The notes beneath the pieces are model-generated. The model saw only the letters and a list, made by a program, of their open reading frames with translations. It was not told the origin of the DNA and ran no database searches. DNA of 64,000 nt from Rhodospirillaceae bacterium (lineage in GTDB: Bacteria; Pseudomonadota; Alphaproteobacteria; Bin65): positions 1 through 64,000 of the forward strand of contig JAPPLJ010000002.1 in assembly GCA_028819475.1 (NCBI GenBank), given 5' to 3'. Position numbers and translations under genes: made by a program. Positions 7,081 through 15,255 of this stretch are shown here, one piece after another. How positions within the stretch are numbered: the stretch's first letter is position 1; each line of letters opens with the position of its first letter.

Positions 7081-9471
7081 ATGAACGTGGCCGAACTGAG
7101 GCATGCATCGTCGCCGTCGCACACCTATCTGCTGGTGCCGATCCTGCTTCTGTTCGGCCTGCTCGTCGTCGCCACGCTACGCGCGCCGACCCTGATCACC
7201 AACGCCGGGATCGGCAGCGCGATCATCGTCGCTTCGCCGCTGATTCTCGCGACCTACGCACTCACCATTATCGCGATGGCGGGCCGGGTGAGCGTCGACC
7301 TGTCCATCGGGCCGCTCATCGGGTTCATCAACGTCAGCATGGTCCAGCTCTACGCCGCCAAGATCATCACGACGCCGGTGGAATTCTTCGCCTACGCCAT
7401 CGCCGTCGGTGTGCTCTATCAGTTGGTGATGGGGCTGATCATCGTTTACGTGCGGGTTCAGCCGATCATCGTCGCGCTCAGCGGCTTCCTGGCTCTGGTC
7501 GGCCTCAATCTGGTCATCCTGCGCAGGCCCGGCGGCGTGGTGCCCGAATGGATGCAGCACTGGGGCCTCGGTACGGAAATCCTGTCGCCGGTGCTGGCCA
7601 TCGTCGTCGTCGCCACCCTCGCCTGGTTCGCCCTGACCCGCACCGCCTTTTTCGGCCATCTCCGGCTCATGGGGTCGGACGAGCGCACGGCCTATGCCAG
7701 CGGCGTACGCATAAACTTCGTCCGCCTGGGCGCCCATGTCATCGCGGGGGTCTACGCGGCGATGGCGGCGCTGACCTTCACCTCCCTGATCGCTTCCGGA
7801 GACCCGAACCAGGGAACGACCTACACGCTGATGGCGGTGACCGCCCTGGTGCTGGGCGGAACGAGCCTTGCCGGCGGCCGGGGCAGCATCATCGGATCCC
7901 TGTTCGGCGCCCTGAACATCTACCTGATCACCTACGTGCTCTCGACCTTCAGCTTCGGCCGGGTCCAGAGCTTCGTGACCGAGGCGGCCTACGGCGTCGT
8001 CCTCGTGGTGTCGCTGCTCCTTACCCTGGCGCTGCCGAAGCTGCCGCGCCAGGTCGCGCGGGTCTCGCCCTACGCCTTCTTCGTGCTGCTCGGTGTGCTC
8101 GCCTTCGGGGTGATCCTGTATTCCAAGGAGGAGTTGAAGCCGCCGCCCGCGCCGGCGCAGGTCTCCGGCCAGGCCCAATCCGGCGGCTCGGGGATCCAGT
8201 CGCTCGGTTCCGGGTCCGGAAGTTCGGGCAGCTCGGGCATTCAGTCTCTGGGTTCGGGTTCCGGGAGTTCGGGAGGCTCGGGCATCCAATCCCTGGGCTC
8301 TGGCTCCGGCAGTTCGAGCGGCTCGGGGATCCAGTCGCTCGGTTCGGGCTCGGGCGGTTCCGGGCTGACGGTGCTTGGCGGCGGCAAGGCCAAGGCGGCG
8401 CCGGCGGCGCCGCGCGGCACGCCGGTCGTCTATGCCGGGATCATCGTCGCCATCGTCGTCTTCCTGATCTATCTGCTGGTCCGTGGCATCAGCGCGTCGC
8501 TGATCGCCTTCATCGGCGTGCTTGCACTGCTTGTCCTGGGGCTGTCGCTCTATGGCGGGCCGCACCCGCCCGTGGCAGCGGCCGATGCCGCGTCCTCCGG
8601 GGCGGCCGGGCTGAAATACTTCCTCCTCGAATGGGCGGGGCCTTACGGCTCGGCCGCCGGAGTAAAGGCGCCGGGCGGCGCGTTCACCTCCCCTACGATC
8701 GCCCTGGCGCTGGTCGTTGCCGGAACGGTTCTGCTCGCTTCGCTGCTCATACTGATTGGCCAGACCGGCGTGCGCAGCAGGATCGGCAACGTGCCCCTGC
8801 TCTTCCTGATCGGCCTGGGCGCGGCGGCGGTGATCGTCGTCGTCTATGCGAACCAGGGCGTGTCGGCGTCGCGCGGCGCCCTGTTCACGCCGGCGCTTTG
8901 CGCGGTGCTAGTCGGTGCGCTCCTGTTCATTGTCAGCCTGCCCCGCGTGCAGCAGAGAATTGGCAACGCGACGATCCTCCCGCTCGTCATTCTTTCGATC
9001 GCCGCACTCGGTGCGATGTATTTTGCCGCCGGCCCGGCCGCCGGCCCATCGGTTTCGACGCCGGCTGCAACACCGGCGCCGGCCGGTGCTGTCGGCCAGC
9101 TTCGGCCGTCCGAACCGCTGCTGGGCGCGCTGTTCTGGGTCATCCTCGCAGCCGCGGCCCTCTACATCGGAACCCTGCCGCTGGTGCGCAAAAAAATACT
9201 GGCATACGTCGCCGAGAGCGTGGGTGTGCGTGTCTTTTCCTACAACAGCACCTTCATCGTGTTGACGTCGATCCTGTTCCTCGGTGCGATGTTCTACGCC
9301 GCCGAGGCGCCGTTGTGGAAGCTCGGGGTGGCGATCGTCGCAGCGGTCATCATCGCCCGGCGGGCCTGGAAATTCCTGCGCGGTTATCGCGGTGGCCGGC
9401 TGCTGTCGGTGGTCAGGCGCGAGCTTGGCGGACGCGGCCTTTCCCGGCAATCGACGGGAGCCGGTCGATGA
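7081..9471 (+). CDS. Giant RbsC-like ABC permease with Gly/Ser repeats and extra membrane hairpins
   Basis: A 796-residue membrane protein, more than twice the usual length of a sugar ABC permease (about 320-350). Residues about 15-330 form an RbsC-like domain: GRVSVDLSIGPLIGF corresponds to the family's D-L-S-x-G motif, and VLGGTSLAGGRGSIIGSLFG to its cytoplasmic coupling region. After a further membrane segment comes a linker with four 15-residue repeats of SGIQSLGSGSGSS (370-428). The C-terminal half (about 445-780) is a series of membrane hairpins that resemble one another (GVRSRIGN near 565, RVQQRIGN near 626, LVRKKI near 702). A GAGGG precedes the ATG. The stop overlaps the next start as ATGA, indicating translational coupling. 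The extra half could dock a partner such as the flotillin or rhodopsin; this is inference. Confidence 0.87.
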   Translation: MNVAELRHASSPSHTYLLVPILLLFGLLVVATLRAPTLITNAGIGSAIIVASPLILATYALTIIAMAGRVSVDLSIGPLIGFINVSMVQLYAAKIITTPVEFFAYAIAVGVLYQLVMGLIIVYVRVQPIIVALSGFLALVGLNLVILRRPGGVVPEWMQHWGLGTEILSPVLAIVVVATLAWFALTRTAFFGHLRLMGSDERTAYASGVRINFVRLGAHVIAGVYAAMAALTFTSLIASGDPNQGTTYTLMAVTALVLGGTSLAGGRGSIIGSLFGALNIYLITYVLSTFSFGRVQSFVTEAAYGVVLVVSLLLTLALPKLPRQVARVSPYAFFVLLGVLAFGVILYSKEELKPPPAPAQVSGQAQSGGSGIQSLGSGSGSSGSSGIQSLGSGSGSSGGSGIQSLGSGSGSSSGSGIQSLGSGSGGSGLTVLGGGKAKAAPAAPRGTPVVYAGIIVAIVVFLIYLLVRGISASLIAFIGVLALLVLGLSLYGGPHPPVAAADAASSGAAGLKYFLLEWAGPYGSAAGVKAPGGAFTSPTIALALVVAGTVLLASLLILIGQTGVRSRIGNVPLLFLIGLGAAAVIVVVYANQGVSASRGALFTPALCAVLVGALLFIVSLPRVQQRIGNATILPLVILSIAALGAMYFAAGPAAGPSVSTPAATPAPAGAVGQLRPSEPLLGALFWVILAAAALYIGTLPLVRKKILAYVAESVGVRVFSYNSTFIVLTSILFLGAMFYAAEAPLWKLGVAIVAAVIIARRAWKFLRGYRGGRLLSVVRRELGGRGLSRQSTGAGR
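8188..8364 (+). repeat. 45-bp tandem coding repeat, four units, in the permease gene
   Basis: Four in-frame units of about 45 bases (8188-8232, 8233-8277, 8278-8322, 8323-8364) encode SGIQSLGSGSG plus a Ser/Gly tail. Synonymous differences between units (for example ATCCAGTCGCTC, ATTCAGTCTCTG and ATCCAATCCCTG) with unchanged protein sequence indicate that the peptide, not just the DNA, is conserved. Confidence 0.9.
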
Positions 9472-10895
9472 CCCGGTCGGCACACGTCTTCTACAAGTGG
9501 CTGGGATTCGTTTTCGCGGTCCTGATCGCCGGAGCCGGCACGATCCTCGGCGTGGTCGAGGAAATGCCGCTGCAGCACGTCATCTTCTTCACCGCCGCGA
9601 CAGTCGTGCTTGTGCTGTGGGGCTGGCACCATTTCTCCATCCGCTGGGTCTACGGGCAGGACGAGATCGGCCTTGAAAGCGCCCGGCAGCCGGAAGCGGC
9701 GGCACAGCAGTCGGATCCGCAGGAAGAAGAGGAAGCGAACGAAGGCGGCGGATTCTTCAGGAACCTGCTGTACCGCATCCGGGCGATCCTGATCGGCGTC
9801 GTGCTGCTGATCATCCTGTTCCTGATCCTGACGGCGACGGTCGACGGGTTCTTCACTGCCCGCAACGTTTTCGCCTCGATCATCCTGGTGGTTCTGCTCG
9901 CGCTGGCGGTGGCGCTGAACCGCTATGTGACGACCAACAAGAGCGCGTATATCGGCGTGACCGTGCTGATCGGCCTGTTCGTCGTCGGTTCGCTGGTCGT
10001 CGACGGCTTTTTCTCGGTCATCAATTTCAAGTCGATGCTGGTGTTCGCGGCGTTTCTCGGCCTGGCCTGCCTGGGCCAGACGCTGGTCGTGCTGCTCGGC
10101 GGCCTCGACCTGTCGATCCCCTTCATTATCGGATCGGCCAACATCGCACTCGCCTACCTTTTCGGCATCGAGGGCCTGCCCAACTGGCTGGCCGTGCTGA
10201 TCATCCTGGGGCTCGGCGCCTGCATCGGCGCGGTCACCGGCTTCCTGAGCTTCCGGTTGCAGGGACAGGCGCTAATCGTGTCCCTCGGCGTCGGCTTCGC
10301 CGTCGCCGGGGGGACCCAGATCGTCACCAGCATCGGCACCCGCTATGCCGGCAACGTGCACGGCGCCGTGCCGGGATGGCTGACCAATATCGCAGCGATG
10401 AACGGCGAAACCTTCGGCCTGAAAATTCCGCCGGTGATCCTGATCTGGATCGTCGTTGCGGTGCTGCTGATCATCGCGATGCGGAATACCGTTTACGGCC
10501 GCAACCTCTATGCCCTCGGCGGCAGCCGGACGGCGGCCAAACGCCTGTCCATCTCCGAAAGAAAATACTGGGTCGGCGTTTACACGATCAGCGGCTTTAT
10601 TGCCGCCATGACCGGCTCGCTGCTTCTCGGCTGGAGCGGCAGCGGCTTCATCGGTGTAGGCAATCCCTACCTCTTCACGACGCTGGCGGCCGTGGTGATC
10701 GGCGGCACGTCGCTGCTCGGCGGCTGGGGCGGCTACGGGTTCACGGTGATTGGCGTACTCGTCCTGCAGGTTCTGACGTCGTTCCTCGTCGGGATCGGCC
10801 TCAACTATGAAGGGCAGCAGTTCGTGTTCGGCCTGCTGATCATCCCGCTGGTGGCGCTCTATGCCAGATCGCCGCATATCCGGAACCAGATCTGA
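9468..10895 (+). CDS. RbsC-like sugar ABC permease with N-terminal extension
   Basis: The second permease subunit, 475 residues. The conserved RbsC core begins around residue 170: GQTLVVLLGGLDLSIPFIIG carries the family motif in the membrane region, YGRNLYALGGSRTAAKRLSI is the coupling loop, and VVIGGTSLLGGWGGYGFTVIG follows. Ahead of it lie about 150 unusual residues: two membrane segments (12-30 and 38-55), an acidic linker (QSDPQEEEEANEGGG, about 80-95), and two further hydrophobic segments. The start is fixed by the ATGA overlap with the preceding permease. Together with that protein it should form the heterodimeric channel for the upstream binding protein and ATPase. The N-terminal hairpins resemble those repeated in the partner permease. 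Confidence 0.88.
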   Translation: MTRSAHVFYKWLGFVFAVLIAGAGTILGVVEEMPLQHVIFFTAATVVLVLWGWHHFSIRWVYGQDEIGLESARQPEAAAQQSDPQEEEEANEGGGFFRNLLYRIRAILIGVVLLIILFLILTATVDGFFTARNVFASIILVVLLALAVALNRYVTTNKSAYIGVTVLIGLFVVGSLVVDGFFSVINFKSMLVFAAFLGLACLGQTLVVLLGGLDLSIPFIIGSANIALAYLFGIEGLPNWLAVLIILGLGACIGAVTGFLSFRLQGQALIVSLGVGFAVAGGTQIVTSIGTRYAGNVHGAVPGWLTNIAAMNGETFGLKIPPVILIWIVVAVLLIIAMRNTVYGRNLYALGGSRTAAKRLSISERKYWVGVYTISGFIAAMTGSLLLGWSGSGFIGVGNPYLFTTLAAVVIGGTSLLGGWGGYGFTVIGVLVLQVLTSFLVGIGLNYEGQQFVFGLLIIPLVALYARSPHIRNQI

Positions 10896-10945
10896 GGCGA
10901 AAATGAGCCAGGGTTATCGATCAGTCAGGGGCGAAGGGCAGGCGA

Positions 10946-11635
10946 ATGACTAAGTTCGTGGACCCGACCGATATCGTCGGCGCAACCTTCTGGCTGATTT
11001 CCATCGCCATGGCGGCGGCGACCGTCTTCCTGCTGTTCGAGCGCCGCCGGGTTGCGGACCGGTGGAAGGCGCCGGTCACCATCGCCGGCGCGGTGACGCT
11101 GGTTTCGGCCATCCAGTATTTCTACCTGCGCGACGTCTGGACCGCGACGGGCAAGGTCTCGACCGTCTACCGGTTCATCGACTGGCAGCTGACCGTGCCG
11201 ATGCAAACGGTGATCTTCTACCTGGTGCTGGCCGCCGTCGCGGCGGTCTCGGCCGGCGTGTTCTGGCGTCTGCTGGTCGCCTCGGTGGTGATGATCGGCG
11301 CCGCCTACCTGGGCGCAGCCGGATACATGAGCCCGACGCTCGGTTTCCTGATCGCGGCCGCCGGCGGTCTCTACATCCTGGGCGAGATCTATCTGGGCGA
11401 GGCCAGCAAGGTCAATTCGGCCAGCGGCAATGCGGTCGTGCAGGGCTCGTTCAATGCGCTGCGCCTGATCGCGACGATCGGCTGGGCGATCTACCCGCTC
11501 GGCTATTTCATGGAATTCCTCGGCGGCGGCGTGGATCCGAAGAGCATCAACGTGATCTACAACCTCGCCGATTTTCTGAACAAGATCGCCTTCGGCCTGG
11601 TGGTTTACCGGGCCGCGGTGAAGGATACGGGCTGA
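10946..11635 (+). CDS. Proteorhodopsin-like microbial rhodopsin lacking the proton-donor carboxylate
   Basis: A 229-residue, seven-helix type-1 rhodopsin. Helix G has the retinal lysine K213 and counterion D209 in NLADFLNKIAFG. Helix C reads RFIDWQLTVPMQTVIFY: D79 is the proton acceptor and T83 the following Thr, but the donor position is I90 where proton-pumping proteorhodopsins have Glu (motif DTI, not DTE). Q87 sits at the known spectral-tuning site, where Gln gives blue absorption. The residue equivalent to the proteorhodopsin His75 is Q57. Retinal-pocket residues in GWAIYPLGY are kept. It lies directly after the permease genes and before a flotillin, matching flotillin-associated rhodopsins. 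A slow or sensory photocycle, or a light-driven effect on the neighbouring transporter, is more likely than efficient proton pumping; this is inference. No retinal synthesis gene is in the window. Confidence 0.93.
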   Translation: MTKFVDPTDIVGATFWLISIAMAAATVFLLFERRRVADRWKAPVTIAGAVTLVSAIQYFYLRDVWTATGKVSTVYRFIDWQLTVPMQTVIFYLVLAAVAAVSAGVFWRLLVASVVMIGAAYLGAAGYMSPTLGFLIAAAGGLYILGEIYLGEASKVNSASGNAVVQGSFNALRLIATIGWAIYPLGYFMEFLGGGVDPKSINVIYNLADFLNKIAFGLVVYRAAVKDTG

Positions 11636-11707
11636 CGCGATGAAATCGGGCGCCTCCACCAAATCCGGACGCGCTATACGTCCGGCGGGAACAGGGAGAC
11701 TTGAGCC

Positions 11708-13744
11708 GTGAGCGGAGTAGACATCATCACGGCGATCCTTCTGGCGGGGATCGCCATCGCGGTCATCGTCTATCTTCTCTACTGGCTGTACCAGCGGTCG
11801 TCGAAGGACATGTCCTTCGTGCGGACCGGCCTCGGCGGCGAGAAGGTGGTGCTGACCGGCGGCGCGCTGGTTCTTCCGATCGTTCACACCATCACGCCGG
11901 TCGGAATGCGCACCCTGCGCCTGGAGGTCCGGCGCGGCGGCGAGGGCGCCCTTATCACGCAGGACCGGATGCGCGTGGAGGTGATTGCGGAATTCTACCT
12001 GCGGGTCCGGCCGGAAAGGGAATCGGTGGCGCTGGCCGCCCAGTCGCTGGGCGACCGCACGATGGATACCGAGCGGCTGAAGGAACTGGTCCAGGGCCGT
12101 TTCGTCGACGCGCTGAGCATCGTCGCCGCCCAGATGACGATGGACGAGATGCAGGAGCAGCGCGGCAGGTATGTGCGCGACGTCAAGGGGCTGGTCGAGG
12201 ACGCGCTGACCCAGAACGGCCTCGAGCTTGAAGCCGTCTCGCTCACCAGCTTCGACCAGGCCGATATCGGCCTGTTCAACCCGCAGAACGCCTTCGACGC
12301 CGAAGGCCTGACCCGGCTGACCGAGCAGATTGAGGCGCGGCGCAAGAAGCGGAACGACATCGAACAGGACACCGCGATCCAGATCCGCAACAAGAATCTC
12401 GATGCCGAAAAGCTGACGCTCGAGATCGACAAGAACAGCCACTACGCCCGCCTCGAGCAGGAGCAGGACGTTTCGGTTCGCAAGGCCAGGCAGCGCGCCG
12501 ACGTCGCCAAGGAACGGGCAGAATTCGAACGCGAGGCCGAGGAAGCGGAAATCCGCGCCCGCGAGGAGGTGGAAAAGTCGCGGATTGCGCAGCAGAAGGC
12601 GATCGAGGCCGAGGCGTCCTTGCGCGAAACCCGCCTGACCGAGGAGATCGAGGCTCGCCGCAAGCACCGCAACGACGTGGAAAAGGACACCGCGATCCAA
12701 ATCTGGGAGAAGAATCTTCAGGCCGAGCAAGAAAACATCCGGATCGAGCGCGAGACCGAATATCTGCGCCTCGAACAGCAGCGCGATATCGCGATGCGCC
12801 GCGCGCTGCGCGAATCCGAGACCGCCCAGGAGGAGGCCGAGCGCCGCCGGGAGGCCGAGGAAGCCGAAATCAGGGCGCACGAGGAAGTGGAGAAAACCCG
12901 GATCGGCCGGGAGCGGACCCTCGATGCCGAGCGCATCGCCCACGCCCAGGAGACCGAGCGCCTGGAGATCCAGCGCCGCCGGATTCTCGCCATCGAGGAG
13001 AAAGACCGCGCCATCGCCGTCGCCGAAAGGCAGAAGCAGGAGCTGGAAATCCTGGCCGCAGTCGAGGAGGCGCGCGCCCGGGAGACCGCTGCCGCCGAGC
13101 AGGTTACCTCGGCCAAGGAAACCGAGATCGCCGAGCGCAAGAAGAAGGTCGAAACCATCCTGGCGGCCCTGCAGGCCGAGCGCGAGGCCATCCTGCTGAC
13201 CACGATCGCCGCGGCCGAGAAGACGGCCGCGCAAGACCGTATGGAAGCGGACCGGTTCTCGAGCCTGGCGGCCCAGCTGCGCTATGAGATCGACGCTGCG
13301 GGCAAGCGCGCCCTCAACGAGGCGGAGAACATGCGCAGCGACCAGAACCGCCAGAGCACCCTGCGCATGAAGCTGGTCGAGCACCTGGAAGGGATCATCC
13401 GCGAATCGGTCCGGCCGATGGAGAATATCGGCGACATCAAGATCCTCCAGGTCGATGGCTTGCCCGGCCTGAGCGGCCTCGCGCCGACCGCGATCGGCGG
13501 AGGCGGAGGGGACAATTCCTCAAGCGATCCGGATGGCGAGGGCCAGAATCCCTCCGGCCCACGCACCGGCGGCACCCTGGCGGACAATATCGTCGGCGCC
13601 GCCCTGCGCTACCGCGCCCAGGCGCCGTTCGTCGATACCCTGCTCAAGGAGATCGGCATGTCGCCGAACGAGATCACCCATATCGGCAACCTGCTGCGCG
13701 AGGAGCGCGAGGCGGAAGGCAACGCCGATGCGAACAAGAACTGA
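11708..13744 (+). CDS. Flotillin / SPFH-domain membrane scaffold protein
   Basis: A 678-residue flotillin. One N-terminal membrane segment (about 7-27, IITAILLAGIAIAVIVYLLY) is followed by an SPFH/band-7 domain (about 35-190: TGLGGEKVVLTGGALVLPI, then FYLRVRPE) and a very long charged coiled coil rich in E, A, R and K (about 200-570). The C-terminal region contains GDIKILQVDGLPG, a usual flotillin feature, then a Gly/Ser/Asp-rich linker and a final helical segment. The coiled coil holds a clear 106-residue tandem duplication. Flotillins organise membrane microdomains. The start is GTG, preceded by AGGGAG at a suitable distance. It follows the rhodopsin gene by 72 bases in the same direction. 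Confidence 0.92.
   Translation: MSGVDIITAILLAGIAIAVIVYLLYWLYQRSSKDMSFVRTGLGGEKVVLTGGALVLPIVHTITPVGMRTLRLEVRRGGEGALITQDRMRVEVIAEFYLRVRPERESVALAAQSLGDRTMDTERLKELVQGRFVDALSIVAAQMTMDEMQEQRGRYVRDVKGLVEDALTQNGLELEAVSLTSFDQADIGLFNPQNAFDAEGLTRLTEQIEARRKKRNDIEQDTAIQIRNKNLDAEKLTLEIDKNSHYARLEQEQDVSVRKARQRADVAKERAEFEREAEEAEIRAREEVEKSRIAQQKAIEAEASLRETRLTEEIEARRKHRNDVEKDTAIQIWEKNLQAEQENIRIERETEYLRLEQQRDIAMRRALRESETAQEEAERRREAEEAEIRAHEEVEKTRIGRERTLDAERIAHAQETERLEIQRRRILAIEEKDRAIAVAERQKQELEILAAVEEARARETAAAEQVTSAKETEIAERKKKVETILAALQAEREAILLTTIAAAEKTAAQDRMEADRFSSLAAQLRYEIDAAGKRALNEAENMRSDQNRQSTLRMKLVEHLEGIIRESVRPMENIGDIKILQVDGLPGLSGLAPTAIGGGGGDNSSSDPDGEGQNPSGPRTGGTLADNIVGAALRYRAQAPFVDTLLKEIGMSPNEITHIGNLLREEREAEGNADANKN
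12317..12952 (+). repeat. 318-bp tandem duplication within the flotillin coiled coil
   Basis: Residues 204-309 and 310-415 of the flotillin align without gaps: both begin LTE(Q/E)IEARRK(K/H)RND(I/V)E and share DTAIQI and EIRA(R/H)EEVEK at the same 106-residue offset. The DNA units are 12317-12634 and 12635-12952. The duplication lengthens the rod in register. Confidence 0.85.
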
Positions 13745-13810
13745 CAGCGGCGGCGGCGGAAATTCCGGCGCCGGCATACCCCCCTTCGAAGACCCGACGA
13801 GGACGCAGAG

Positions 13811-14200
13811 ATGGCCGTTGACGTGAAAACCTGGGCGTCGAAGTTCAAGAACCTGACGGACAACGACGAAACCATTCAGTGCATGGGCAGGTACTATACC
13901 TGCTCGTTCCTGTACGACATGACGGAATGCAAGGTCATCGTCGAGATGCACGACGGCAAGGTGAAGAACATCAACACCGATCCGGCGCCGCTGGATCCGT
14001 ACGATTTCGCCTTGCGCGCCAGCGCCCAGACCTGGCGCGAATTCGCCAAACCGGTGCCGAAGCCGATGTTCCACGGCATCTGGGCGGCCAGTTTCTGCGA
14101 AGACCTGAAGCTCGAGGGCAACCTCCTGGTCCTGATGCAGAACCTGAGGAATTTCACGGTTCAGTTCGAGCTGCTGCGCAAGTGCGGCGTGCCCGTCTGA
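13811..14200 (+). CDS. Small SCP2-like protein, function unknown
   Basis: A 129-residue soluble protein. The pattern of strands (CKVIVEMHDGKVKNINTD), then WREFAKP, then an aliphatic-rich end (KLEGNLLVLMQNLRNFTVQFELL) resembles the SCP2 / sterol-carrier fold, in which a hydrophobic groove binds lipids, but I cannot assign it firmly. There is no signal peptide. GAGG precedes the ATG. It follows the flotillin gene by 66 bases and is followed closely by a hydrolase gene in the same direction, so it probably belongs to the same operon. A lipid-related accessory role to the flotillin membrane domain is a guess. Confidence 0.75.
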   Translation: MAVDVKTWASKFKNLTDNDETIQCMGRYYTCSFLYDMTECKVIVEMHDGKVKNINTDPAPLDPYDFALRASAQTWREFAKPVPKPMFHGIWAASFCEDLKLEGNLLVLMQNLRNFTVQFELLRKCGVPV

Positions 14201-14250
14201 GCGGCCGGGTCAACCGGGATCGAGCAATTCGAATTTACAGGGAGCAGACG

Positions 14251-15102
14251 ATGGCTCGCCATTCTCCAGTGACAGGCCGCTATGTGACGATCGAAGTCGA
14301 CGGCAACGAATACAAGGTGTTCTACATCCACAACGGCAGCGGCCAGCCGCTGATTTGCCAGCACACCGCCGGAGCCCACAACCATCAGTGGCGCGGCCTG
14401 CTGGAGGACGAGGAGTTCACCCGCGAATACAACATCATCGCCTACGACCTGCCGCGCCACGGCAAGTCCGACCCGCCGCACAACCGGGAATGGTGGAAAG
14501 AGGAGTACCGGTTGACCGCCGAGCACTATGTCAACTTCATCGTCAAGCTGTGCGACGCGCTGGAGCTGAAGGACCCGATCTTCATGGGCTCGTCGTTCGG
14601 CGGCAACGTCGCGCTGCAGCTGGCGCTGCGCCGCCCGGACCGTTTCAAGGCCGTCATTCCGGTCGAGGCCGCCGACTATGCGCCGGGCTTCTTCCTCGAC
14701 TGGTGGCGCCATCCCCATGCGAATGCGGCCCAGGTCTGCGCCAGCGGTGTCTGGGACCTGATGGCGCCGCAATCGCCGGACATGGACCGCTGGCTGACCT
14801 GGCACTACTACTCCCAGGGCTCCGAGGCGTTCAAAGGCGATCTCTACTTCTACTCGGTCGACCACGATCTGCGCGAGGAGCTGCAGAATATCGACGCGCG
14901 GCGCTGCCCCGTGGTGATGATGACCGGCATCTACGACTATCTGACGCCGCCGGAGGCGACCGAGAACACCGCCCGCCAGATCCGCGGCGGCGTCTATATC
15001 GAGATGGAGGATATCGGCCACTTCCCGATGAGCGAGAACCACGAGGTCTTCCGCGTCTACCTGCGCGAAGCCCTGCGCATCATCAAGGAACGCACGGGTT
15101 GA
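14251..15102 (+). CDS. Alpha/beta-hydrolase fold protein
   Basis: A 283-residue hydrolase. The nucleophile elbow is GSSFGG (Ser in G-x-S-x-G, preceded by DPIFM). The acid is probably the Asp in GIYDYLTPPEAT and the catalytic His that in DIGHFPMSE. The oxyanion region has QHTAGAHNHQWR, which replaces the common HG-x-P motif. Family members include esterases, epoxide hydrolases and C-C bond hydrolases; the substrate is unknown. A GGGAG precedes the ATG at 14251. It is the last closely spaced gene in the rhodopsin-flotillin run (50 bases after the SCP2-like gene). Confidence 0.85.
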   Translation: MARHSPVTGRYVTIEVDGNEYKVFYIHNGSGQPLICQHTAGAHNHQWRGLLEDEEFTREYNIIAYDLPRHGKSDPPHNREWWKEEYRLTAEHYVNFIVKLCDALELKDPIFMGSSFGGNVALQLALRRPDRFKAVIPVEAADYAPGFFLDWWRHPHANAAQVCASGVWDLMAPQSPDMDRWLTWHYYSQGSEAFKGDLYFYSVDHDLREELQNIDARRCPVVMMTGIYDYLTPPEATENTARQIRGGVYIEMEDIGHFPMSENHEVFRVYLREALRIIKERTG

Positions 15103-15255
15103 CGGCCTCGGGACGGCCGGCCCGCGCCGCAGATACCTGAACCGCCGGGCATGTCAGGGTTGCAGTCGAGAGCGCCGAACGCCAACCAGGCCTGGTGGGA
15201 CGGCCTGACGCGGCGCGCCCGCCGGGATACGCAGCGCCGCACGCGCGGCGACGGC

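Noticed and set aside
4800..7124. 774-codon minus-strand open frame opposite the ATPase and repeat-protein genes
   Set aside because: Composition follows from the plus-strand codons (EFD repeats read backwards as VELDD/NSTI), no domain recognised.
8188..8364. CRISPR-like array
   Set aside because: The 45-base units are in frame, contiguous without unique spacers and encode a peptide repeat.
7548..9467. Long open frame overlapping the giant permease on the same strand, joined to the second permease
   Set aside because: It is an alternate-frame artefact of high GC; the translation is Arg/Gly/Pro-rich and the real second permease starts at 9468 by ATGA overlap.
10925..13384. 819-codon minus-strand open frame opposite the flotillin and rhodopsin genes
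   Set aside because: Opposite-strand shadow of repetitive coiled-coil codons; no recognisable domain and the plus-strand genes are certain.
15151..15255. Upstream extension of the lactonase-like gene
   Set aside because: The 35 additional residues are Arg-rich, unlike the family N-terminus, and the conserved domain begins just after ATG 15256; kept only as an alternative.
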